A DNA stretch of 6,305 bases from Firmicutes bacterium UBA3738 (GTDB lineage: Bacteria; Bacillota; Clostridia; Peptostreptococcales; Anaerovoracaceae), in NCBI GenBank assembly GCA_002372505.1, contig DFGY01000028.1, positions 1 through 6,305 of the forward strand, given 5' to 3'. Made by a program: the position numbers and the translations under genes. The stretch's first letter is position 1. Every line of letters starts with the position of its first letter. Below are positions 1 through 5,481 of this stretch, one piece after another. The notes under the pieces are model-generated. The model saw only the letters and a list, made by a program, of their open reading frames with translations. It did no database searches and was not told where the DNA came from.

Positions 1-147
1 CCTAAAACTGTCAAAGATGGGAGTTTAGCACAAAGACAAAAGGGTTTCAAAGACTAAATTCTTTTATTTTTAAATACCAACTGACGGAGTATTTCTCCGC
101 AAGTGTCGTTTCCGTAATGTGCTCGCCACGCTATTTACAATTCCTTC

Positions 148-1512
148 TTAAACAGATAACTTGCTGGTGCGTGACCATATTCCCATTTTCTCTGCGTCCT
201 TTATCAGATCCTCTCTAAAGTCCGGATGGGCCACGCTGATTAAAGCTTCTGCACGCTCATAAGTTGACTTACCTTTCAGATTTACTGCGCCGTATTCAGT
301 TACGAAATAATGAACTGCAGCGCGAGGTGTCGTTACTATTGTTCCTTCCTGGAGCGTGGGAGTAATACTTGAAACTCTGCTTTCGTCCTTCAGAGTTTTT
401 GCCGAGTGGGTACAGATAAAGCTTTTGCCGCCCTTTGATGCATAAGCTCCGAGGGCAAAGTCCAGCTGGCCGCCTGTGCCGCTGAAATGTTTAGCCCCGA
501 AGGATTCTGAACTTACCTGACCGAATAAATCTGCCCCCAGACAGCCATTGATGGACATGAATCTATCGATACCTGCGATAACTGAAAAGTTGTTTACAAA
601 GTCAATGGGCGCAATTGCGCAAAGAGGGTTTTTGTCTACAAACTCATATACCTTCTCTGTCCCTGTAACGCTGGAATAAACTATCTTTCCTTCGTCTGTA
701 TATTTGTTTCCTTTTAATTTGCCCGCTTCGTACAGCTCCACATATGGATCTGCAATTACTTCCGTGTGGCAATACAGTTCCTCGATATCTGATTTAACCA
801 GGGTCTTGCCAACAGCAGTGGGAAGAGAGCCGATGCCCAGCTGAAGGGTGCTTTCATTTTCAACCATTTCCGCTATTATGTTTGCAATGGCTACATCCTT
901 TTCATCCAGGTTCACAACAGGCGGATAAGTGGGCAGTGGCGGGTTTGAACCCTCAATGACATAATCGACTTCGGAAATGTTGACTACGGAATCAAACCCG
1001 TATGTCACCGGCATGTTTTTATTTACTTCGACAATTACTATTTTGCTTCCTTCAATCTCTGCCTTCGTTCCCGCCATAGATGGCCCAAAGGTGAAGTTGC
1101 CGTTTTCGTCCATTGGAGTCATTTGAATAACTGCAATATCCGGCTTAATTATGTCTCTCATATACGAAGGGACTTCGTTGAACAGATTAGGCATAAACCA
1201 GCAATCTCCCTCATCCCGCATCTTACGGTCATTGGGTCCGAACTGGGCGCTGATAAATTTCACACGCTCAGGTGCACTGTCGGCACCCAGGGCCATATTT
1301 GCCTTGAAGGTTTCAAAAGGCTCCGTCTTCGGATTAATTTTACTGTAGATTTTTATGTCCTTAAGCTCGCCTACCCTCTTAGCCAAAGCAAAATCAAAAT
1401 CGTATGCCATAGTTATATTGGCACCAAAACAAATCTTGTCTCCATCCTTAACCATAGCCGCCGCCTCATCTGCCGTAATCAGCTTTTTCGCATACTCTTC
1501 CTTATAATTCAT
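148..1512 (-). CDS. Acetyl-CoA hydrolase/transferase family protein, likely 4-hydroxybutyrate or butyryl-CoA:acetate CoA-transferase
   Basis: A 454-residue cytosolic class I CoA-transferase, close to the usual 430-450 residues, so it looks complete. It should move CoA between an acyl-CoA and acetate (or a related acid) through a glutamyl-CoA thioester, as in butyrate or 4-aminobutyrate fermentation. Seen in the sequence: an N-terminal half (about 10-200) with the family phrase MTPMDENGNFTFG (131-143), a glycine-rich oxyanion/CoA loop GIGSLPTAV (226-234), the expected catalytic glutamate E251 in HTEVIAD, and the CoA-binding motif GTGGQLDFALGA (345-356) followed by SKGGKSF. The start is ATG at 1512 because GAAAGGAG (1519-1526) sits 6 nt upstream. 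The gene has its own promoter region (1538-1555) and a terminator separates it from the GNAT gene, so it is probably monocistronic. The acid substrate cannot be fixed from motifs; propionate or succinate-type transferases of the same family remain possible. Confidence 0.93.
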   Translation of the reverse strand: MNYKEEYAKKLITADEAAAMVKDGDKICFGANITMAYDFDFALAKRVGELKDIKIYSKINPKTEPFETFKANMALGADSAPERVKFISAQFGPNDRKMRDEGDCWFMPNLFNEVPSYMRDIIKPDIAVIQMTPMDENGNFTFGPSMAGTKAEIEGSKIVIVEVNKNMPVTYGFDSVVNISEVDYVIEGSNPPLPTYPPVVNLDEKDVAIANIIAEMVENESTLQLGIGSLPTAVGKTLVKSDIEELYCHTEVIADPYVELYEAGKLKGNKYTDEGKIVYSSVTGTEKVYEFVDKNPLCAIAPIDFVNNFSVIAGIDRFMSINGCLGADLFGQVSSESFGAKHFSGTGGQLDFALGAYASKGGKSFICTHSAKTLKDESRVSSITPTLQEGTIVTTPRAAVHYFVTEYGAVNLKGKSTYERAEALISVAHPDFREDLIKDAEKMGIWSRTSKLSV

Positions 1513-1537
1513 ACAGGACTCCTTTCACATTCCTTAA

Positions 1538-1555
1538 TTGTTTACAATATAGCAA
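1538..1555 (-). promoter_or_regulatory. Extended -10 promoter of the CoA-transferase gene overlapped by a Rex-like palindrome
   Basis: On the minus strand TGCTATATT (1554-1546) fits an extended -10 (TGnTATAAT with one change) and would start transcription near 1539, about 27 nt before the ATG. No good -35 box is visible 16-18 nt upstream. On the plus strand the same bases read TTGTTTACAATATAGCAA. From memory of the clostridial Rex operator (TTGTTAA-N4-TTAACAA), 11 of 14 defined positions agree. Rex is the NADH-sensing repressor of many clostridial fermentation genes, so a site over the -10 is reasonable, but this is inference. A second, weaker half-like copy (AATTGTTAGCAAT, 1555-1567) lies 19 bp from the related AATTGTTTACAAT (1536-1548). 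Confidence 0.4.
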
Positions 1556-1627
1556 ATTGTTAGCAATCCATCTCTTTGCTTGTAATTTGCCACCCATTCA
1601 CCCCCATGTCAATGTATTTTTTTTCAC

Positions 1628-1662
1628 AAAAAGATGACAGGAGAACCGTCCCCCTGTCATCT
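1628..1662 (-). terminator. Repeat-derived terminator of the GNAT gene
   Basis: On the minus strand AGATGACAGG (1662-1653) pairs perfectly with CCTGTCATCT (1641-1632), and the 11 nt between can add a few pairs. The stem runs directly into TTTTT (1632-1628), giving an intrinsic-terminator layout. It starts 3 nt before the GNAT stop codon finishes, so it should end that transcript and insulate the CoA-transferase gene. The hairpin is one copy of the palindromic repeat described at 1632-1662. Confidence 0.7.
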
Positions 1663-1663
1663 A
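1629..1663 (-). repeat. Palindromic repeat, single copy (GGGGACGGTTCT family)
   Basis: The minus-strand stretch 1663-1629 matches plus-strand 5983-6017 at 33 of 35 positions, including the exact 20-mer TGACAGGGGGACGGTTCTCC followed one base later by GTCATCTTTT. The unit is itself an imperfect palindrome (10-bp arms, 1632-1641 and 1653-1662). It lies at the boundary of the GNAT reading frame: the TGA at 1659-1657 is part of the repeat. I recall hairpins with this GGGGACGGTTCT core as widespread in bacterial genomes, but cannot check copy number here. Confidence 0.85.
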
Positions 1664-2226
1664 TATTCGTAGTGCAGCTTGTTTTCCGAGTCGACACTTG
1701 TAAACTTCATGCCGCACTTTTCCATTATGGTTTTTGAGCCTACATTGCCTTCTGCGCACCAGGCTTTTACAAGGCTTATGCCTTTGTCTTCCGTCAGGTA
1801 TTTAAGGACTGCTGCCAGGGCTTCGTAGCCATAGCCCCTTCCCCAGTATTTGCGGGCTATGCTTATTCCCACTTCGACGCTGTTTTCCTCGGAGCTATAA
1901 TCGTAGGCTCCGATAGTGCCGATGAGTTCGGGCTCCTGATTGCCTTCCCAATCTTTTAGCTCGATTGCCCATCCGAAAAAGTATTCCTCCGAGTAGCTAT
2001 CTATGAACTCCTGCACCATACTACGGGCGCTTTCGGCTGTGGCGTAGGGATTCCATCCGGTATACTTGTGCATTTCCTCATCGCAGCCAATGATGGAATG
2101 TAATATTTCAGCATCATCTATTACGTGTTTTCTGAGTCTAAGTCTACCGGTCTCGAGAGGAACATTATATATCTCCATAATTCTGTCCAGGTCTTTAGTT
2201 ATTGCTTTTCTGATATTCATTTTCAT
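1657..2226 (-). CDS. GNAT-family N-acetyltransferase (RimJ/RimL-like) with extra N-terminal segment
   Basis: About 189 residues of the GNAT fold, which transfers acetyl from acetyl-CoA to an amine. From about residue 24 of the longest frame it follows the RimJ/RimL subgroup: PLETGRLRLRKHVIDDAEIL, then LIGTIGAYDY (102-111), the acetyl-CoA pyrophosphate loop as ARKYWGRGYGYEAL (125-138, the Q/RxxGxG/A motif) and NVGSKTIMEKCGMKF (162-176). The acceptor substrate is unknown. The residues before this (MNIRKAITKDLDRIMEIYN) look like the beginning of a different GNAT group, so the domain start appears doubled. The start is unresolved: GTG 2229, ATG 2226 and ATG 2220 are in frame and none has a clear Shine-Dalgarno site; I give ATG 2226. 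M18 of the longest frame (ATG 2178) could also start a plain RimJ-like protein. The C-terminus, LHYEYR-stop, ends inside a palindromic repeat and may be a few residues short. Confidence 0.85.
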   Translation of the reverse strand: MKMNIRKAITKDLDRIMEIYNVPLETGRLRLRKHVIDDAEILHSIIGCDEEMHKYTGWNPYATAESARSMVQEFIDSYSEEYFFGWAIELKDWEGNQEPELIGTIGAYDYSSEENSVEVGISIARKYWGRGYGYEALAAVLKYLTEDKGISLVKAWCAEGNVGSKTIMEKCGMKFTSVDSENKLHYEYR

Positions 2227-2279
2227 CACTTAATGTTTTACATTTTCTGGTGCAACAAAAAGCCTGTCCCCGTGAAACG

Positions 2280-3980
2280 CTAGTTTAATCTGGGGATGTC
2301 ATGCAATTCTGCGGAGCCGATGAGCCGGCCGCGGCCGTAATCGCTTAAGACTATGTCGTCCTGGGGAATGTAGCCGTAGTCCGTGATTCCCTTTCCTTGA
2401 TTCGGGTGATAGTGGGAATAGAACATGTCGAAGGAGAATGCCGTAAGCAGCACTCCGGCTATGGGCCATTTCACCTTTGCCGGCAATTTGTTATACAGGT
2501 CGTCAAAGAATGGTGCAATGATATAAATGCAGGCCGTACCTCCAATGGCGAATATGAGCAGGCCTTCCAGGCATACTCTGCCGTTAATGTTCAGGAGATA
2601 ACCGCTGTAGTCCCACCACTTTGTTCCTTTTGAATATTCAAGGTACCAGCTGGTGACGTATTCCAAAACTCCGCAGAGAAGGAAGGTCACAATGAATGTC
2701 AAAACTTTTTTCTCCCTTATTTTCTGCAGAAGGATCAGCACCAGCATGCCTCCGGCTCCGTATATGGGCAGCCATGGTCCGTACATCGTGCCGCGGTTTA
2801 CAAAAACGTGATCCTTGACAAGGTGCAGACTCACTTCCCAAAGCCAGCCTACCAGAGCGAAGGTAAAGAACATAAGTATGATATTTACGAGGCTGTACTT
2901 TCTGTTGTATTCTCTTCTCTTTTCTCTCGGATGGCGAACAGCTGCAGGATGAATGGGCCTACCTTCTTCGTCCTCCGGATAGTACAGTATGTCGTCATTG
3001 AGAAGCTCTACGTTCTTTATTTTCTTTTCATAAGCTTCGGCGCGAATGGCGGAGTACAGTTCTGCTTCCGTTGCCATCATGTAAGGATTTGCAAAGAATA
3101 CTCCAACTGCTCCGAATGTCACTAATCTGAGTACCATCCAGTACCAGAAAGATATGTCAAGTACAAATGCATTCCATTTGTTTCCGTACATCATTTCCCT
3201 GGACAGATTAATTGCATCACGCCATTTAATGTCAGGGTTCTCTGCGAGAATAAAGGGCACGAGTCTGTAGGAATACATTTTTATTACATAACCTACTATG
3301 GTAAGCATCCACAGAGACAGGAACAGGTTCATCATGAACATACCCTTTACAGGGTTTATTATGTTCCCTTCGTTAAACAGGAAGAAAATCCTTGAAAATA
3401 CCGTCCGTGGATGATTCTTGTTTTCAAGGAAGAATCGTCGCTCTCCTATGACCAGCAAATTCTTTATGAATATTATGAAGAATATGTTTAGAATGAGAAC
3501 CAGGACCCCCAGTGCAATTTTCCCGGCACCGTCATGATTCCGAATACGCAAAGCCAGGTCGTAAAGGGCAGCTCCAATACCATTTTTTTCTTGAATGGTC
3601 TTTACGACGCCGCTGAGATTTCCTCGTTTCGCAACAACTGTAAAGCCCTCTTCCTTTCCGAAGCCAATACCTATTTTACCCATAAATTTCTCCAGTTCTG
3701 TTCTGGTTTCCTTAGGGTCTGTTCTGGTCTGACCGCTTATTTTCTCCTGCTGTTCGCTCTTTATCGCATCGTTGTAAGTCTTTAGTGCAGAAAGACTGTT
3801 GCCGTATTCCGCAAACAAAAAGGCCATGATCAGACATACCACGACCATTATCCAGTAGTTCTGCTTAAGGTTTGTTCTGGCTTCTTTCTTAAGTTCTCTC
3901 CGGTTCCAATGCCACACCGGTTTTTCTTTTGGTGTGTTATTTGATACGTTGTTTGATACGTTGTTATTGTCTTGCTGCAT
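2280..3980 (-). CDS. DUF975 / CmpB-type (PF06541) fusion membrane protein
   Basis: A 566-residue polytopic membrane protein joining two families usually seen separately. Residues about 22-325 are DUF975-like: a cytoplasmic WHWNRRELKKEAR lead, a first helix (43-58), a polar loop (60-153), helices near 154-176, 214-233 and 271-297, and the typical YRLVPFILAENPDIKWRDAI segment (238-257) followed by LSREMMYGNKWNAF. A charged linker (305-360) leads to residues about 363-520, which match the putative ABC-transporter type IV (CmpB) family: GWLWEVSLH, NRGTMYGPWLPIYGAGG (395-411), LEYVTSWYLEYSKGTKWWDY and NINGRVCLEG (464-473). About nine helices in total, and a hydrophilic C-tail. No ATPase motifs; transport is only a family label and the function is unknown. 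The N-terminus carries a repeated NNVS unit. ATG 3980 has AGAGGG 4 nt upstream. Confidence 0.85.
   Translation of the reverse strand: MQQDNNNVSNNVSNNTPKEKPVWHWNRRELKKEARTNLKQNYWIMVVVCLIMAFLFAEYGNSLSALKTYNDAIKSEQQEKISGQTRTDPKETRTELEKFMGKIGIGFGKEEGFTVVAKRGNLSGVVKTIQEKNGIGAALYDLALRIRNHDGAGKIALGVLVLILNIFFIIFIKNLLVIGERRFFLENKNHPRTVFSRIFFLFNEGNIINPVKGMFMMNLFLSLWMLTIVGYVIKMYSYRLVPFILAENPDIKWRDAINLSREMMYGNKWNAFVLDISFWYWMVLRLVTFGAVGVFFANPYMMATEAELYSAIRAEAYEKKIKNVELLNDDILYYPEDEEGRPIHPAAVRHPREKRREYNRKYSLVNIILMFFTFALVGWLWEVSLHLVKDHVFVNRGTMYGPWLPIYGAGGMLVLILLQKIREKKVLTFIVTFLLCGVLEYVTSWYLEYSKGTKWWDYSGYLLNINGRVCLEGLLIFAIGGTACIYIIAPFFDDLYNKLPAKVKWPIAGVLLTAFSFDMFYSHYHPNQGKGITDYGYIPQDDIVLSDYGRGRLIGSAELHDIPRLN
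3940..3963 (-). repeat. Tandem 12-bp duplication in the DUF975/CmpB gene
   Basis: The plus strand shows TTTGATACGTTG twice in a row with no mismatch (3940-3951 and 3952-3963). In the protein this gives the asparagine-rich NNVSNNVSNN near the N-terminus, before the first membrane helix. As a perfect in-frame duplication in a disordered tail it is likely free to change in copy number. Confidence 0.85.
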
Positions 3981-4037
3981 TTTACCCTCTTTCTATTTTA
4001 TATGCAATAGCTTACTTTCTCATCATAAAATCTAAAA

Positions 4038-4381
4038 ATCGGGCAAGCCTGTAAGCCGGGTTCTGTCTTAGGCAATCATCTATCTTGGACGTACATTGCT
4101 GCACGCCTCTAGCGACCCACCTTCCGGGAGCCTGCGGGCAACAGGCTTTGGCCCCTATTTGGTCTTGCTCCGGGTATGGTTTACACGGCCGCCATGTCTC
4201 CATGACGCCGGTGAGCTCTTAACTCGCCATTTCACCCTTACCACGGCATTACCCGTTTCGGCGGTATGTTTCTGTTGCACTGGCACTATAGTTACCTACG
4301 CCGGACGTTATCCGGTACCCTCGCCCTGTGGAGCCCGGACTTTCCTCACACATTCGTGCGCGACTGCCCGGCTTACCCGAT
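4038..4381 (-). ncRNA. rnpB: RNase P RNA, bacterial type A
   Basis: Catalytic RNA of ribonuclease P, which trims the 5' leader of pre-tRNAs. On the minus strand the conserved blocks appear in order: GAGGAAAGTCCGGGCTCC (P4 5' side), GTGCAACAGAAA, AAGGGTGAAATGG, GGAGCAAGACCAAATAGG, GCTAGAGGCGTGCAGCAATG, AGATAGATGATTG and ACAGAACCCGGCTTA (P4 3' side). The ends pair as a 12-bp P1 helix: ATCGGGTAAGCC (4381-4370) with GGCTTGCCCGAT (4049-4038), one G-U pair. A T run (4038-4034) directly follows, so the P1 3' strand may double as terminator. The layout is that of type A rather than the Bacillus type B. Loop L15, which binds the tRNA CCA end, reads GUUAAGAG where E. coli has GGUAAGAG. Exact ends are estimated. 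Open frames crossing this segment on both strands are chance. Confidence 0.97.
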
Positions 4382-4382
4382 G

Positions 4383-4411
4383 TTTTTACTTTTTCTTTTT
4401 CTTGGTTTCAA
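4383..4411 (-). promoter_or_regulatory. Possible rnpB promoter inside the end of the upstream gene
   Basis: Minus strand TTGAAA (4411-4406), a 17-nt spacer, then TAAAAA (4388-4383), giving a start near 4376-4378, at the GGG that opens helix P1. The -35 matches 4 or 5 consensus positions and the -10 only 4 of 6. The TAA stop of the 91-residue gene forms the first half of the -10. It is the best candidate in the short space before rnpB, but transcription from the promoter at 4692-4721 followed by processing is an alternative. Confidence 0.35.
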
Positions 4412-4661
4412 CATCCCTGCGGATGTAAATTTTTTCTCTTTCCTTTTCTTCCTGCAGCTTGCGGTAATTTTTATTGACCTTCATTGCGCACGGGAAGGCC
4501 GTCGCAAAAGGAATAAGTGTGAACAGTACTTTGTGATCTTTGTCGTATAAAACAACGGATAGTACCATTACTACGACAAAAAGCAATATCCACAGGAAAA
4601 TGAAAAATTTGTATCTTACTTGTTCGTATACGGTATTGTTTGTACCTTCTTTGTTTTGCAT
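4386..4661 (-). CDS. Small two-helix membrane protein, function unknown
   Basis: I do not recognise this 91-residue protein. It has a polar N-terminus (1-16), a strong hydrophobic helix (about 19-39, FFIFLWILLFVVVMVLSVVL), a short charged turn YDKDHK, a second helix (about 45-61) and a highly charged cytoplasmic-type tail (62-91) that may be coiled (KLQEEKEREK) and ends in five lysines. Support for being real: ATG 4661 is preceded by GAAAGGA with about 10 nt spacing, and an extended -10 promoter lies just upstream. It begins 31 nt after the Nif3-like gene and its stop lies 4 nt before the RNase P RNA, so it is probably transcribed with or through rnpB. It shows no overlap with another credible gene. 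Confidence 0.65.
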   Translation of the reverse strand: MQNKEGTNNTVYEQVRYKFFIFLWILLFVVVMVLSVVLYDKDHKVLFTLIPFATAFPCAMKVNKNYRKLQEEKEREKIYIRRDVETKKKKK

Positions 4662-4674
4662 TTCATCTATTTCC

Positions 4675-4692
4675 TTTCAAAATCGCTTGAAA
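4675..4692. repeat. Short palindrome at the transcription start of the small membrane protein gene
   Basis: TTTCAA (4675-4680) and TTGAAA (4687-4692) are perfect inverted arms around a 6-nt spacer. They cover the predicted start site downstream of the -10 box, and the arm nearest the gene includes the beginning of the Shine-Dalgarno GAAAGGA. It could be an operator or a small hairpin affecting ribosome access, but 6-bp arms can also occur by chance. Confidence 0.35.
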
Positions 4693-4721
4693 TTATACCA
4701 TATATGGATTGGCATTTACAA
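4692..4721 (-). promoter_or_regulatory. Extended -10 promoter for the small membrane protein gene and probably rnpB
   Basis: Minus strand TGGTATAAT (4700-4692) is a perfect extended -10 (TGnTATAAT). TTGTAA (4721-4716), 18 nt upstream, matches 4 of 6 positions of the -35 consensus. The start would be near 4684-4687, leaving a leader of about 25 nt with GAAAGGA before ATG 4661. The box overlaps the TAA stop of the Nif3-like gene (4695-4693), so a new transcription unit begins exactly where the rpoD operon's reading frames end. Confidence 0.7.
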
Positions 4722-5478
4722 CACTTTCCACAACCTGTAGTTCGGGGCAAAGCTTTCTCAGCTGGTCGGCAAAGTTTTCAGCGAATATTTTTTCCGTGCC
4801 ATAGTGGCCCGCATCCACAAGGGCAATGCCTGCAGCCTTTGCGTAATGAGCCTGATTGAATTTAACGTCGCCGGTAATCATTATGTCGCATCCATAGGCA
4901 ACTGCGCTTTCAATAAAGTCGCCGCCTGCGCCGGTGCAAAGAGCAACGGTTCCGATAATCTTGTCAGGCTTTCCCACTACTCTGATATGTTCCTTTGGAA
5001 TATCGAGTGCCTTAACAATGAGATCGCATGTCTCAGCCAGGGTCATTTCCCTGGGAAGCCTTCCAATGGTGCCCATCATATTTTCCGACGGTCCCTCCGT
5101 GTCCGTGAGACCGAGGAGCTTAGCCATATAGGTGTTATTCCCCTCCGGTGCATTGTCAAAGCTGGTGTGAGCGGAATAGAGACAGATGTCGTTATCTATA
5201 AGTTTAGTAATATATCTGCCTACAACGGCGTAGTGGCCGTAAGCGTTAATATCCACAGAATCAATCCCACCGAAAATCAGGGGGTGGTGGGAAACTATCA
5301 TGTGATACTTACCGGAAATGGCTTCTGCTATAACTTCATCGGTTACCTCAAGGCACACTAAAACAGAAGACACCTCTTCCTCACCTGCGAACACCTGGGT
5401 TCCGCAATTGTCCCATTCCTCTGCCAGGGATGGTGGTGCGATTTTTTCAATAGCGCCTACAATATCTTTGTACTTCAT
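4693..5478 (-). CDS. Nif3-like dinuclear metal centre protein (YqfO/YbgI family, short form)
   Basis: A 261-residue member of the NIF3 family, ring-forming proteins with a two-metal site, often labelled 'GTP cyclohydrolase 1 type 2' although the cellular role is unsettled. Conserved parts: WDNCG (22-26), SHHPLIFGG (63-71), AHTSFDNAPEGNN (103-115) and TGDVKFNQAHYAKAAGIALVDAGHYGTE (202-229, given here only as a landmark: TGDVKFNQAHYAKAAG then DAGHYGTE). Probable metal ligands are H64, H65, D108, H225 and E229; the four-residue H-to-E spacing matches the E. coli YbgI site. The length fits the short form, without the PII-like insert of Bacillus YqfO. ATG 5478 has GGAGG (5488-5492) about 9 nt upstream, inside the last codons of trmK, and the gap to trmK is 3 nt, so the two are co-transcribed and probably translationally coupled. 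A neighbouring trmK is the usual arrangement in Firmicutes. Confidence 0.94.
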   Translation of the reverse strand: MKYKDIVGAIEKIAPPSLAEEWDNCGTQVFAGEEEVSSVLVCLEVTDEVIAEAISGKYHMIVSHHPLIFGGIDSVDINAYGHYAVVGRYITKLIDNDICLYSAHTSFDNAPEGNNTYMAKLLGLTDTEGPSENMMGTIGRLPREMTLAETCDLIVKALDIPKEHIRVVGKPDKIIGTVALCTGAGGDFIESAVAYGCDIMITGDVKFNQAHYAKAAGIALVDAGHYGTEKIFAENFADQLRKLCPELQVVESVVNANPYMV

Positions 5479-5481
5479 AAT

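Noticed and set aside
85..99. Hairpin CGGAG-N5-CTCCG downstream of the CoA-transferase stop as a terminator
   Set aside because: Only a 5-bp stem and no T run on the minus strand after it; too weak to call. I see nothing else firm in 1-147.
1123..1563. Open frame of 146 codons on the plus strand opposite the CoA-transferase start
   Set aside because: It is antisense to a clearly conserved enzyme, has no recognisable domain and no convincing ribosome site.
1607..1612. Perfect TTGACA on the minus strand as a -35 box
   Set aside because: No acceptable -10 hexamer lies 15-19 nt downstream; the extended -10 at 1546-1554 is nearer the gene and better.
3997..4002. TATAAA upstream of the DUF975/CmpB gene as its promoter
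   Set aside because: Transcription would begin about 10 nt before the ATG, at or within the Shine-Dalgarno site, and no -35 box fits.
4096..4550. Open frames on the plus strand, and a short minus-strand one at 4012-4203
   Set aside because: They run across the structured RNase P RNA gene; the RNA motifs explain the sequence and the proteins resemble nothing.
4804..5361. Open frame of 185 codons on the plus strand opposite the Nif3-like gene
   Set aside because: It is the mirror of a well-conserved gene; codon bias of the sense gene is enough to keep it open.
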